Shown: positions 1 through 12,800 of the stretch, piece by piece
Position numbering within the stretch: the stretch's first letter is position 1
Layout: each line of letters opens with the position of its first letter
From: Phoronis australis
Taxonomy: Eukaryota > Phoronida > Phoronidae
Direction of reading: 5' to 3'
NCBI GenBank assembly: GCA_002633005.1
Contig: NMRA01000254.1
Span: forward strand, 430,436 to 492,435
DNA: 62,000 nt
The notes under the pieces: generated by a model
The model's input: only the letters and a program-made list of their open reading frames with translations
Database searches by the model: none
What the model was told of the DNA's origin: nothing
Program-made: the position numbers and the translations under genes

Positions 1-890
1 TACAAACCGTAGATCGGATCGAAAAAGAAATTCAAGTCATTGCTCGTAAATTTGGAAAGATTGTCTTTGCATTTCCTTGATGCTTGTAGTTCCCAGTAGT
101 ATTGTGCAATGAATTTAGGTTCTTCTAAACCGAATCGTTTGCTTGACATTCCCGTGCATACTGCAGGGGCTGGACACGTCGTGACTCAGTGACGCACCCA
201 CGTTAAAAATAAGGTGTTCGCTGCCCGAGTAGAATCCGCGCACAGTGATTGACGGGAAAAGAACTTGAACTGCATGAGTTGAAGTGTGTGCATTTTTGGG
301 ACACGCGTTCCATAGCATTTTCCCCAGACGCCCGGCGGCAGAAGCTGGACCAGTGGCTGTGTTTCAACAATGAATTTTGATACAGCTCTATAGGCCAAGG
401 ATTTCGGGATCATATCTTTCAAAAAAATCTTTAGGAAATGACCGTATTAAAATAAACTTTTCCCGAAACTGGGTCAAACAAAACGACCTTGTAGCCAGAA
501 CACGGGTATAGGTTCGAGTTAAGCCGCAAGTCTCAAATGAATCATAGCAGAGCTGACCAGCGACTAGCATTAGTTCGTCGAATTGCGCATGCATGGATCG
601 GACTTCCCGGCGACCCGGAAGCCAAGACACCTGCCACCCGTGGCGGGAGCAGCTAATTTCTTGACTAACACCTGCTTCTTAAATCTGGATTTAAGCAAAA
701 TGACAAAGTCCACGCTTTTTATATGCAAGCGTATCCAAATACAATTAAATGTATTTTCATGTGAAACCATTCAATGTTCTTTGAACATTGACTTGTGTGA
801 GTTCTTAATTTTCTTAGATCTGCCCAATCAGGTAGAACTGCGTTGCAAGTCATTCGCTATAGGCACCGGAGGGTTCAAATTGGAAGTTCG
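1..890. other. Intergenic, no gene seen
   Basis: I see no splice-flanked coding exon, RNA gene or recognisable repeat here. The open frames are short, overlap on both strands and have no domain-like composition. A non-coding 5' exon of the downstream gene cannot be excluded. Confidence 0.5.
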
Positions 891-894
891 CGTC

Positions 895-954
895 GTATGA
901 CATCGTATGACGTCATATGACGTAGGAGATGCGAGCCTCATTTGCATATATAAG
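895..954 (+). promoter_or_regulatory. CRE / octamer / TATA cluster
   Basis: Three near-identical 10-bp units (GTATGACAT, GTATGACGTC, ATATGACGT) contain a perfect palindromic CRE, TGACGTCA, at 908-915 and a half-site at 918-923. Fifteen bases on, the octamer ATTTGCAT (940-947) runs directly into TATATAA (947-953). This CRE-octamer-TATA order is typical of some Pol II promoters, for example histone or cell-type-specific genes. I find no convincing gene in the next few hundred bases, so it may be an orphan promoter, an upstream exon of the anion exchanger, or chance. Confidence 0.4.
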
Positions 955-1231
955 TGATATCTGTTGGTTCAAAAAAGAGGATAATGCCCGAGTACATGCC
1001 TGGGAAGAGGCATCTTTTTAAGGGTAAAACAAGTCATGTTCAAAGCATCCTAGTGCCATTAATATGCAGTCTTTGGGGACCAAAGTGGTGTCATTTTATA
1101 CCTAAAGAGTTAAGATTTCAAACACAATGCTTGGATTCCAGACGACTTTAACATTTACTTTTGAAATCACTTTTGAATATCCGTTAAAATGCGCTAAAAC
1201 AGTTGTCACTTTCTGGTTATCTCTTCCTGGT

Positions 1232-1680
1232 AACATGCAGTAGCATAGAAAATGCATTTGAAAACTGCACTCGTCAAATATTGTCACTCAGTCAGCAGGA
1301 GATGTTTGTATTCATTATAAATGACTTTTATTCGCCGTTATTATGGAGATAAGAAAGTACGTGAGCTAGTTTTTGAAATCAGGCACATTCTGTCTCTCAG
1401 TGTCGTGAAGGCAAAGAATTTTAGATCACGCATCCACGGGTATTTGTCCAGTTTATAAAACTATTCAGTCACGCCGGTGTTGCAGCCCTCAACACAACAC
1501 TTAATACTTCGTTAGCATAGGAAGAACAAATAGAGTAATGCAATCGAGAAAAACTTGTTAAGAATAAGACAACAACAAATAACATATGAAACTCCAGTGG
1601 CTCGAAAACGAGGCAGCAAATGTGCCTGACAAATGTTTACGGCATTGTGGGTAAATACAGCGAGATTCGAGTGTCGACGG
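1232..1680 (+). repeat. Left copy of a long direct repeat
   Basis: From the motif AGTAGCATAGAA through AATACAGCGAGATTCGA this segment aligns, with scattered substitutions and small indels, to 61584-62000 at the other end of the window. Homology starts sharply at about 1232 and the right copy runs off the edge. It has no coding capacity that I recognise. Confidence 0.75.
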
Positions 1681-2384
1681 CCCTTGCCATGAACCGCAAC
1701 TATATAGTACTAACTGTATGTTTTTAATTCTAGTAGTTACATGTATGTATGCTTCGACCGTACAGTTCATAGCAGAAAGCGATCGAGAAACAATAATAAA
1801 CTTCAAACGTGCATTATACTCAAATAAATAACCCCGGCATAAATGCTGAAGGTCACTGGAGTGATAGACTTATTCAGTTCTGACTGTGGCCGTTATTTTG
1901 AACACCGGAGACGATTTGTGTGCGTTAAAACATTGCCCTTCGTTATCCGTAGGATTCACAAAGGATTGTAGGTGACTACTCAAACATTAAACTAAGGCCG
2001 TAAGTTATTTTTAGAAATGCAATGCTTGAGAGAACGCTTGTTAGCTGTCCCGCCGGTTTTCGGATGTAGGCGTAGCTTCATAGAAAACTTTAAAAAGTTA
2101 CTCAGCTACTTTGAAATTTGAACACACATCTTAGCCGAGTACAGAGATTTTATCGTTTACTTCTCTCTGAGCCAGTTCTAAATGTCGTCTTGTCTTTTAC
2201 GCTGGCATTTTCCTCCGCGATAATTCTACGTTTCAAACACTCACTGACGCCTTGCCGTGCGAGGCTACCTAATTTTATAAGCACCTCCTCGTGATGGTCA
2301 CGTGACATAACAACTCATTTTTCTGACTCCGGCAAGTGTGCAAAAAAGCCTGAATTGGTCCAGTTTCATAAAATTTACGTAAAA
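1681..2384. other. Intergenic, nothing recognised
   Basis: No exon, RNA gene or structured repeat is visible between the direct repeat and the hAT-like MITE. Confidence 0.5.
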
Positions 2385-2516
2385 AGTGGCATTTTTAGGG
2401 GGGAAGGGGCAAGGGGGCCATGGCCCCCCTAAAGTTCTCCCAGATTCAATTTGGCAGCTCGGGGGTGCAATTGTCTGCCCTGGCCCCCCTAACTCAAAAT
2501 CCTGAATCAGCCCCTG
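2385..2516 (+). mobile_element. hAT-like MITE, copy 1
   Basis: This is one of three related short elements (also 39072-39225 and 60230-60372). They share the core CTCCCAGATT..AATTTGG and the end AAAATCCTG(A/G)AT..GCCCCTG. The best-preserved copy has ends CAGTGGCGGAT and GGATCCGCCCCTG, the terminal pattern seen in many hAT-type MITEs. The left end of this copy is decayed (AAGTGGC). I find no intact 8-bp target duplication. Confidence 0.6.
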
Positions 2517-3010
2517 CTTCGGAATAATGAACCTTCCGAGTCGTAAATAGTAGGATGTTCCCATTTCCAGCGATGTAAGCAACTTAAGTAACACGCTAAT
2601 GATACAACCAGATAAACAATTTTGGAAAGTCATTCGCCGACTAAACTTCATATTTCCGTCTGAGTATGCAATGAGGTGTAATCACTCATTGAAGCATGGC
2701 TGATTTGAAACTTTGGCAGCAGATAATGCGAGAATGTTCTCTTCCCCTAAATTAAGCTCAGCCAAAGGCCTTACCGAAATTTCTTCAATGTCGACGTTTG
2801 CAAAATACCAAATGTCCACCGTTCTTGAACTTCGAACCACAGTACCCCCCGCTCAATGCTGGCTACGAGCCTGAATAGAATATATGCATTTGGAAATAAA
2901 AAGTCGCCCCTGCATGGACCAAACCTCTGCATGCTACTGCCCCACCGCTGAAAATTTCTGTAAAGCACCTTTTGTTGCATACAGAATGTTGCTCGATATT
3001 ATCAGGAAGA
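2517..3010. other. Intergenic, nothing recognised
   Basis: No supported gene or repeat structure is visible. Confidence 0.45.
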
Positions 3011-3930
3011 GATAACCACTGGTTATCTCGGCTTCCTGATATTATGCAAATGGTTTCGAACGGAACGGTTACCTGGCGGATAAATCTGGTCGAACTCAGA
3101 TATTTGATCGTGTGTGGCGGGGCTAATCCACAACTATAAACTAGTCTCGCAGCGTTTATTCATGATGCATGGGCTTACGTGCGGTTACCTCCTGTGTTGA
3201 TTTACCTCAAATTTTAGCCCTTTCTTTAGTCGTCTGGCAGGGACACCCAACCGCTGAAATTGTCAGGCATCTTATTGTTGAGCGATTTGTAGTGATGCTT
3301 CGCATCGTGCAGTTGGTTTCAAACGGTTACCTGGTGAGTTGATCTAGCTCAACTCAGGTATATGGGCGTCATTCGCAGTGTCTGGCGGGGCTTACCACCA
3401 AAGATTTGTCTGGCATTGTTTATTCGTGATACCTGGGCTACGGTAAATATTTTGGAACTGGTTTTCAGTGGTTACCTCTCAGGTTGATCTAGCTCAATTT
3501 TTTACCCTAATTGATAAACGTCTGGCAGGGGCATCCCACCACTGAAATTGTCTGGCATCCAATAATTGTGCCATGTACTCTTGCTGAACATCGTGCAACT
3601 GATTTCAAGGCAGTTACCTGGTGGGTTGATTTAGCTCAACTCAGGTATTTGGGCTTGTCTGGCGGGTCTAACCCACCACTAGATTTGTCTGGCAGTCAAC
3701 GGTTCATTCGTGAGTGGGCTTTCGGTGAACTTGAATGACTTTGCAACTGGTTTCACATGCTTACCTTGGATTGCTCTAGCTCAATTTTTTTACCTTCGTT
3801 GTTTATATACCCGTACCCACCACTGAACTTGTCTGGCAGCCAGTGACCAATTTTGATACAGTGGATTACGTAGTAGGTATCCAAGGCAGTTTGAAGTGGT
3901 CACCAGAAAAGTTGATCTAGCTCAGTTTAG
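3011..3930 (+). repeat. Degenerate tandem repeat, about 290-bp units
   Basis: About three diverged units are present, each built of two related halves. Recurring landmarks are GGTTACCT(G/C), TTGATCTAGCTCAA(C/T)T, GTCTGGC(A/G)GG and CCACTGAAATTGTCTGGCA. TGATCTAGCTCA-like segments recur near 3340, 3485, 3630, 3775 and 3912, a half-unit spacing of about 145 bp. It is not coding. Confidence 0.75.
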
Positions 3931-5600
3931 TGTCGTTCTCCCCTGACCACACCCATCAGAGTCGCCGGCGAGCCTGTCAGACGACCGTGACCATTTCCAA
4001 GCATCAGGATACCCGTGAGCACTGTGCCAACTTTGGTAACCTTTTCATGCCCAAATACGCTCTGCCGGGGATCCCGGTCTAATCGTACTGCAATGACGTA
4101 CGTATGACTATCGCGTAGTGGCCGGGGATTCATATTTCTCAGTAGTATTTTTCGCTGACTGTTCAATTGCATGAAAACACTGCGTTTTGCCGTCCCAGTG
4201 CCAGCGGCAGGGTTACTATACCCTACGCGGGGGGAAAGAATAGACTTCGGTTGTAGTTGGGCGAGTTTGGGGATTCAAAAACATTTGACGAGGAATTCAG
4301 AAATGCTTTTGGTTTATGTTCAAATATGTTACAACTTAGTTTTAATCAGAGAGAACAGTTATCGAACAAAAAAGAGCTGGCCCTCTAACCCATGCCAGAA
4401 TGGGGTTGTAAGATATTGGCTACAGGGATCATCTTGCCAACTTCAAGTTGTTGTTGGGCTATGGAATCGAGCAAGTTGGGAGCAACGGGAAAAGCGGCCG
4501 GAGCATAGCCTACCAATCAAAAAAAAAAAAAAAAAATCAAAAACCATTAAACGACCATCTCATGGCTGGTTTTAAAACTCATAGTTAGTATTAGCCGCCT
4601 TCGATTTTTTGTAGCGAATATGAGGTCAGTTTTTTCGGCTGAAGCCATGCACACCGTACTACTAGTGATCAGATGATCATTAGTCGCTTAGGCCGCGGGT
4701 AAGGAAACTCGCCAAACTTCAGTGTACAAGGTTTCATCCAGCTTCAGTGTTCAGGCTCCAATCAAAATTGGAACCATCCGGGATACAATGCATCATGGTG
4801 TGTTGTAAGGGTGTCATTTCTTCAAGGGGCCATCACACCCAGGCTTGCAAACTTATTAGTGAGCGTCACTGGCAAAAGTTGGCCATCAGTTCGTCTCACT
4901 GACGGGCCCGGGACTGCCGGGGCCTCATCAGCCTATAGCTTGCTTGTCTGAACCAATGAATGTTCAGCAAGACTTAATCGAAGAAACATCACTTCAAATT
5001 CGCTGTTCACTTCTTCCGTTAATCTTTATTCACATTCGTTACAGCATTTTTGTTCAAGGTTTATGACTAGAACCAGGAATTCCTGCTAGAACTCATCCGC
5101 GACGACGTTCAATTAAGTTTACCAGGTTACCGCCAGGATCGTTAGTGCGCACCCAAGCGGAAGTTGAGATTCGACCTTGATGGCAATGCCCAAAATAATT
5201 CTTTCCATCGACGCAATTTGGAGTCAAATCTGAAGACAAAGCATTTGTAAGTATGTATACAAACAAATAAACCTAAACGTTGTACTTAACGTTAATTTAG
5301 ACTTCCCCGTGTGAAAGGAATTGAGGAACACCTCTTGTCAAGCGACCACATTCAACTGTGAGTGAGTTATTTTATCGCAGGGCTCAGACAGAGTAGGCAA
5401 TTACATAGTCTATGATTACATGGCGGGGCTACGTGTTGCTTAGGCTCAAAGTAGCCGTGACTGGAGCACAGAAGCTAAATGTATTAATATTTTACAGCAC
5501 ACCTCTCACACTACGTTTATTATATGAGGCTGAAAATATTCAGATAAGCTCCAGTAGCTAGGACTAGGAGTGCGTTCTGAACATAAAACACCCTACTAGA
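3931..5600. other. Intergenic with a poly-A tract
   Basis: No convincing gene. An A run lies at 4520-4537, but no upstream retroelement or retrocopy coding sequence is recognisable, so it may be a decayed retroposon tail or simple sequence. Confidence 0.45.
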
Positions 5601-5632
5601 GGGGGGCGGGGGTGGGGGGGGGGGGCGGTGGG
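5601..5632 (+). other. G-rich tract, G-quadruplex potential
   Basis: Runs of 6, 5, 12 and 3 guanines separated by single C or T residues (with one GG) meet the usual four-run quadruplex rule on the + strand. No gene is attached. Confidence 0.55.
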
Positions 5633-6340
5633 CAGCTAGACAATGCCATCGTCATCATATCCCCTGGCGTGTGCAGAGTAAAAGTGACCAGTTGCCGATT
5701 TGGGAAAATGAACAAAGGACTACTCAAAAAAGCTTGGTTACAGAAGCATGTGTTCGAAGGAATTATTTTGGTCGGCCTTCTGTGGTGTCCCTGTGTGCGC
5801 AAAATGTACTTATAGCACCGTTACATTGATGGTTTAACCAGTGTGAGAGATAATTCGCTGAAAAGATTCTGGAGTATGAAGGCCCTATAGGAGCTTCACC
5901 GCTTCAACTGCTAAGTAGAGAAGGTGGCACTGTCTAGGAGAGAGCAAGTCGCGCAAAATCATGTCACTGAAAGTAAATTATTCCTTGTTGTCCTTCATTC
6001 CTTCACAACACCTGTCTGAGGCCAAGGTGGCATTGCAATGTCAATGTGTAACACCAGGATTTTCAGTTGGGATGCCACTACACATGCCTAATTTAAAACT
6101 TCCGACAATCAAGGGATCGGGAGAGACTGACACAGCATCACCATCTTCTACTGTGCCAGAATACTCATGAATGGATTGATTGCAATACATCATGGGTTTC
6201 AGTTGGATTTCAACAGGCATGCATGCATTAGGGTATGTTAAAAATCCACATTTTCCTATTCCCTGTGCCCTGTACTACACTATCAGTGTTGCAATCACTC
6301 ATCTTCACCACACTCCTTAATGCAGGTGTTTAATGAGTTA
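5633..6340. other. Intergenic, nothing recognised
   Basis: Short unsupported open frames only. Confidence 0.4.
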
Positions 6341-6595
6341 CCGTAAAAGTACTCCAATTTGGTACAGCTAGTGTAGACGCGGAAACACCTGGAAAATGAT
6401 TTTTCTCCCTTCTGGTATATGGGCGAGGGCGAATTTTGTATAATGTGTTAATTTTTTAATCTACGGAGTAGATAATTTTGCCGTCTTTCCAGTGATTCTT
6501 GAATTTGGGACGGCCAATATTGTCTAATTCTGAAATTTGGGACAAGCTCTGACCCTAAGCAAAAGAATTAATTTTTCACTGTCCCAGATTATCTA
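6341..6595 (+). mobile_element. Pogo/Tigger-like MITE, degenerate
   Basis: It starts TA|CCGTAAAAGTACTCCAATTTGG and carries ATTCTTGAATTTGGGACGGCC and AATTTGGGACAAGCTC, shared with the better-preserved element at 38706-39002. CAGTAAAA-type ends next to TA suggest the Tc1/mariner (pogo) superfamily. The right end has decayed. Confidence 0.5.
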
Positions 6596-7689
6596 GTTGA
6601 TGTTGAATTCAGCTCTTTGTTTGTACCATCTACCACAGGTCGCGTCAACAATATCAAGATATTTCAAACTCACAATTCTTCATTCCCCATCTCGCTTCCT
6701 TATTTTGAACATTTCAAATACGAAAAAGAAGTCACTCACAGCAAACCAATTCATCTTGATTCAAAATGTTTATGCTGGGATGTTGTTTGCATTGAGTCAA
6801 TAAGAAGCTGCGCTGGATTGTATTGATAATACCTTTGACTGGACCATATGAATAACGTATGTTGATCTAAGCTAACCTTACAAGCATAAACCAGATGGTT
6901 GTTGAATTCCTTGAATTCTTCCAGTGTTGTAGTGTGAAATCCACAATTGTGATTTTCTTCTCTTATGAACCTTTTCAGTGTACAGGCAGTTTTCATTTTT
7001 TGACTGCATCTCCCTGCATGAAAATCGTCGACCATTTTGTTTGAGGCCCTTGAGTCATGACCATTTTGTTCAAATGGGAATGCGTGGAATGTCACATGAC
7101 CACACAGAATTGAAACTTTATAGACTCGAAGAATATGCTATGTACAATAATTTTGCAAAATATAAAAATGCCTTTATGTATATGTCCACCTGATTGTATA
7201 TAACAAATGCTTTGAAATGGACAGCGCTCTGCGTAGCTCTTGCATTAAAAAAAGTCATTCTTTTTCTGCGATGAAGCCAATGAGAAAGTGGACTCATCAT
7301 CTCCCAACCAAATTTAAGTAACATTAGAAATCTCTTCACGTGCTAATCAGCTTATTAATGTAAGCTGCAGAAAACATTTTGTCTAATTATGAATAGGTTA
7401 ATTTACAAAGCAATGGTTAATTATGATTAATCTGTCCGTTGAAGGAAATAGGTATACTTGAAAACGTGCCTGACAAAGAACCTGTTGATCAGTAACAGGG
7501 TTCTCATGTTTGTAGCTGAGGTGTTTTGTGCAATGGATCCAACCATTAGGCATGCACCTGTCTAATGCACCACAAATAACATCACACCATCTGCACTCCT
7601 TTTTCAAATACCATTGCTAGTGTTTTTCATGTCACAGCACGTTTTTCAAAAGTAGTTGTATTAACAGTTATGTTCATGGCAGTTCCCTC
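6596..7689. other. Intergenic, nothing recognised
   Basis: Open frames on both strands overlap each other and lack splice context or domain signatures. Confidence 0.4.
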
Positions 7690-7860
7690 AAACCCTCGAT
7701 TTTGGGGCCAAATATTGGCCCCATTCCCCTCCAAAAAGTAGTAAAAGATCACTGAAATCCATCCCGTGAGGCCCAAAAATTCCCCTCAAGTGATAGAAAA
7801 TTCCCTTTGAGGTTCAGAAAGCTGAGATACTTTCCCCTCGAATAAATGAGGACCTTGCAT
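7690..7860. repeat. CCCTC-rich degenerate repeat with perfect hairpin
   Basis: The segment repeats TTCCCCTC / CCCTC motifs several times and contains an 8-bp perfect stem, TGGGGCCA-5 nt-TGGCCCCA, at 7703-7723. It is probably part of a non-autonomous element, but I cannot define the ends. Confidence 0.4.
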
Positions 7861-9742
7861 GCTGATGAAGTGAACTTTTGTTATAAAATTTCTCAATCAA
7901 ATCAAAGATTAAATGAATTGTTCTGTTATTAATATGTTTTGTTCTGTATAGATTTCATCAAACAACACTTTTGCAAAGCTTCCAGTATAAATTTACAGCA
8001 GTGTTCAATGATTGAAAAATCGCAGTGTCAACTTTCACAATAATTTGTGATTTTAATGACAGAACTCAAAAGTTGCATGAAAGTAAACACTGGAAATTAT
8101 AGGTTATAAAACTGTAATAATTTTTTTAAAGTCACATCTCGAAAATTAACATTAAATAAAATTTGATCAGAATATTGATACTGATGTTTTGTTATCAATG
8201 GTACTTACTTTTATGATGAAGTTTTTTAAAGGCATGATCATGTGACCCAATTATTGACACAATGGTGAACGTTCAAAATTAAATCAAATTCCCAGGCTTT
8301 CTTTTTCTGAGTTAAAGCTGTGAATATTTGAATTTGTAGCAAGCCCCACCTATTGACTGCCTGGAGAATTGTGTGTACAAGTATAACCAGGAAAAGAAAC
8401 AATTTGTAAATAAATTGCAGTTTTAAGGAAAACACCACAGCTGATACACTTAAAAGCAATTGTGAACATGAAACCCTTAGTAATTCCAAATATTATGCAT
8501 TCGATATTTGATAGTGAAATAAATAATAAAAACTGCCTTGTTTCATAAGGGTACCAATAAAAGTTTTCATACTCATTCACAATTCAAAACAGTCCCGCAA
8601 AATGAGACGTTCGCGACGTTAACGGCACACCAAAAGACCCAGGGTTGTTGGTAAACTGCTACTTCATTTGCATAGTCACAATTTAATGAGACATAGCATC
8701 TTTAAAATCTATCATTTTGTAGATATTTAGCTAACTAATGAACCTGAACTTGTTTTGATTTTGCTTTCAGGCAGTAAAGCAAAGAGATTGGGCTTTTAAA
8801 TTGAGTCTCTGTTTTATTTTCCACTTCATGGACACTTGGTCGATATCAGAATATTTTTATTTCTGTATGCAACGCTTCATACAACAGCTGATGAAATACC
8901 GATAGCAAGATGTTTAATGTGCAACCTGGAAAAATAAAAAAGCATCATTCAAATCTAGTATAATATTATAGGTAACGAATTTTGTCTAGCTGGCTGAAAT
9001 AAGTGACTGGTCCGCTAAAGATTAGCAAAACCGCACAGCCAATTACAGTGCAGACTTGAAGTGACCCTGCCTCTTTTCTCGCTTAAACACCTGTGGTCAT
9101 TCATCATCTAGTGGTTTTTCATGAGATTGAATGAAACATTTCTTTTTTACATGTGGAAGGATTTGAACAAGATATCTTGCCCCGGCTCTCAACGGTGCCC
9201 ATGTGATGACCGTTGTGGGAACCAAGCTGATATTTCCTAGCTGGTCGTTGCTTGTCTGGTCACTGACTCGTTGGCGACTGCTCAGACAAATGTCTTTGAC
9301 CCGTCCTTTGGAGGCAAAATCAGTGCATTTCGGTGTAGCATTGATATGAGCAAACTTTTTACCCTGATGTTTAAATTCATCTTATTGCCTGGATATCAGA
9401 CATTGTTTTTTTTAATATGCCAATACTGAAATGGCCTATCTCTTGAAAAGCTATTCTTATTTTTTGACGTAAGATAAAATCTCATTAATTTAGGAGACAA
9501 CATGATGGATGAATGAAATAATCGGATTTTTTCAAAAATGACATTTTGTTAGTTAATGTTTTAATTTCTCCAATTTCCGTACCATAGCAACCAACCAATA
9601 CTTTGAAATATTGTTGTCAGTAAAAATTTTAGGAGGACCTTGTAAAATGTAGACAGAAGAATTTTGGCCATTGGCTTCGTCCGAAATTGATAAGCTTTCA
9701 TTGTATTGTTATCAAGCTGATGTCAGTATTCCCTTGTTTTAG
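7861..9742. other. Region upstream of the first coding exon
   Basis: No exon is recognised. Non-coding first exons of the anion exchanger and its promoter probably lie here or further left. There is no clear CpG-rich block, and TATA-like strings are uninformative in AT-rich DNA. Confidence 0.35.
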
Positions 9743-9810
9743 AACGCGTTTATCTTTCACTGGTGACCTTACCTGGATACACAATGTCTGAGCCAAGCAG
9801 AAGTCATGAG
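9743..9810 (+). CDS. SLC4A2/3-like: AE exon 1 (start codon)
   Basis: A possible acceptor (CCCTTGTTTTAG) precedes 9743. The ATG is at 9784 and encodes MSEPSRSHE, followed by the strong donor GTAAGT at 9811 (phase 0). This is the first ATG in frame with exon 2 that I can support. The acceptor implies at least one upstream non-coding exon. Confidence 0.7.
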
Positions 9811-12800
9811 GTAAGTGGTCTCACAGAACTAGCATGGTAACTTGTTTACAGAAACAAGTCCAGTGAATTGCCAGACAGTTTTTTTAATGACTGATTGCAT
9901 CAGGGCTTGGCATTTTCTTCTTTCAAGAGGATTTCCTCTTTTTTGGCTTTGATTTCCTCTTACTGGTTTCTAGTTTCCTCTTTGTTCATCTTTTCATTAT
10001 CATGATTTTGACTTCATTTGTGCAAAAAAAAAAACGTTTATCGCAGAAAAATTTTACCACAAAAATGTATTTCTATCATATAAGCCTATTTATTTGTATC
10101 TAGCGATACATCACCTGGAATTTTTTCCTCTTTTTGTTATGGGTCATTCCAAGCCCCCTTGCATATTAAGTATCGCTCAAGTCTATGGCAAGAGAGATAG
10201 GGAACCCTTTGTCTGTGCACAAGTTTGTTATTTTGAATCACGGTACATACCAGGCTCATTGAGCAGGTGAAAGTATTCATTTGCTAATTTAGGATCTTAT
10301 AGTATTCGAAATGTCCATGTTTGTCTTAACAGCCCTGTGCAGATTATGCGTAGTTTCCTTTTTAACAACCGTGTTGAGTCTTCTCCCACAGCAATATTAT
10401 GCTGTTAGGACTTGTGTACTTTTCAAAGCACCCAATCTACATGTCTTTGTAATACCTGTCCACAGAAGAGGTTCGGCTCTTGGAACACACTCAGTTCGCA
10501 CAGCTTTCTCTTAAAATGAAGCCTTGCCTATAGTATGTGTCCTGCTGTTATTTGCTTCGACTTTCTCACTCAAATTGGCTGATTAAGTGATTAATGCAAC
10601 TCCTGGCTGATGACTTAGCCAGCATTAGTCACTTACAGGAGTCCTAGGTTTTGGGAACCAGTTCATTGTCTGTTGTTCTGTGAAGAAAACTGATTCTCAA
10701 AATGTGGTATCCCTGTAACTGACTTTTACAACTGAATTGGTTGTTCATGTGATTGGCACAATTCCTTACTGTTGGACTTGGTCAAGTGTTTTATAATTGC
10801 TCATTAATTTCTTACCTCTGTTTTTATTTTGTTATTTTGTAGTTAAAATGTTGAAAAATATTTACAAAGTAGCTATGGTGCTGAAAGCTGCTATCATGAT
10901 TGTTTTCAAATTTATTTTTTTAATTTTTATTGTAAAGCTTCTTTTGATATCAAATGTAGCATTCACGTAATTTTCATTGTCTTATTTCGCACGTTCCAGG
11001 GCTTCAAACAAGATGAGTCGCGTGTCACCATTGAAGCTCCGCCCAGCAATCTGAGGTCAAAGAGCAGTAGCTCAATGATTGACAGTCTTGATGAGGAGAT
11101 GAAAAAACTGTTCAGCTCTTCAGCTAAACTGGAGGACTTCATGTTGCCTAGCAACCAGAGTTGTAGGGATCTCGTGGACAGCGTTTCGCGACACCACATT
11201 GATGAAGACGACTATGAGAGTGAGCTGTGGATTTGCTTTGTGTTTTATGTTGTCGTTGTTGATGTCATTTCTGTCTCTGTATATTCTCAGTTTTTGACTG
11301 TTTGCTTCAATAGACATGGCCGGTTTCTTGACCAGTATAAAAAGGATTTTGTGAAATGGTTTTTAGGTTGAAGACGTCATTGTAGAGTCCTGCTACATAC
11401 AGTAAATCTTCACTGATTTACAGTAGCAAGTAATACGACTGAGGAGTGAAATTCTGTTTTGTCAAATATCTCCACAGAAAATAAAGGAAATTTTAGTCTA
11501 TTCTTTAATACATGGTTTGCACTGCATAGATATCATAAAACAGCTTTTTGTAATTTTTCCATCGTTTGCAATAAAGTAATCAGCATTATTTTGGAAAATT
11601 AATGTAAAAATGACCAATTTGGAAATTGTTTTGATGCAAAGTAAGCTGAAAATTACTGAGCATGTAGTAGGATCTGTTATTCCTTCTGGGATTGAGCTGG
11701 TCTCTCCTTTAGTGTTGATGTCCATGGTTTGTCCCCTTTTTCACGGCACGATGCTGTTGAATTGTGTGATGCCTTTTTGCTCTGATTCCAAATTTATATA
11801 TCACTGTGAAGCCTTAAGAGATACGAAGCTGTGACTTAAATATTAGGATTTTGCAAATTTTGAGAGAGTTTGTTGTAGTTAAGTCCCAAATCGCAGGTCG
11901 GAGTCAACCAAATGGAAGATTATCATAGTCGTTGACTTCTATAGGGATACGTCAGGGACTATATCTGTATGCTGCTCCCATGATGCATTGTGTTTTTCTC
12001 CATCAGGTCACCGTAAGGTCTCATTTCCCAACATCCATCATCCACTCCGCCCCATCAGGTCCAGCAAGTCTGTGCGCAGCCACCGGACACACTCACATGA
12101 CAAGGTGGCAAGGACAACGTCGTTACCGGAATCTCCTGGAGTGAGTTCAGTGCATGCCAAACTAATCAGACAAAATTACCCAGAATTCCCTGCCATGATG
12201 TCTGAGCATAAGAAAGTGTACCTGAAATGATCTGTCATTACGATTTATGACAGGGAAACGGAATTTTGTCTGATTACATTTAACATAATTACACAACTAA
12301 TCTGGGGAATCAGTAAGGCTAGTATCTCCCTTCGCAAGTTTGGTGAAACTGTGCCAGTTCAAACTTGTGTAATGCATCATCTTGACAGAATTTCGTCAGT
12401 TAGCCCACGACCTCACTTGCATGCTGTAGATTTCTAGAAACTTTGGCGATATATTTCTGTTAAAAATCAGCAAAATTTCAAAAGGAAATTTTATGGTAAA
12501 TATTCAAATGATTTAAAATTATGTTACTTGTCATTTAGATTCCATCTGAATTTTTGCCTTAACTATGGCAATGTCAAATGAATTGTGTTTGGAGATTTTG
12601 AATAATCGGAGAAAACTCCAAGTTTCCCTTGCATTCTTGTCAATGCAGGCCGTCTTGCGAATGGCTAATATTATTTAACATTCTCCAGGTGAGCAGGTTT
12701 TCAAATGGATTCTAACGCTGCCCTCTGGTGAATGTGTTTTGAATCCGCTTCCTGTCGCACATTTAAAGATCCTTGCGTTATTCTGGAAAATAGATTTATT

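Noticed and set aside
4171-4575. 134-codon open frame ending in a Lys run
   Set aside because: The Lys run is the poly-A tract read in frame. There is no domain, splice context or coding-like composition.
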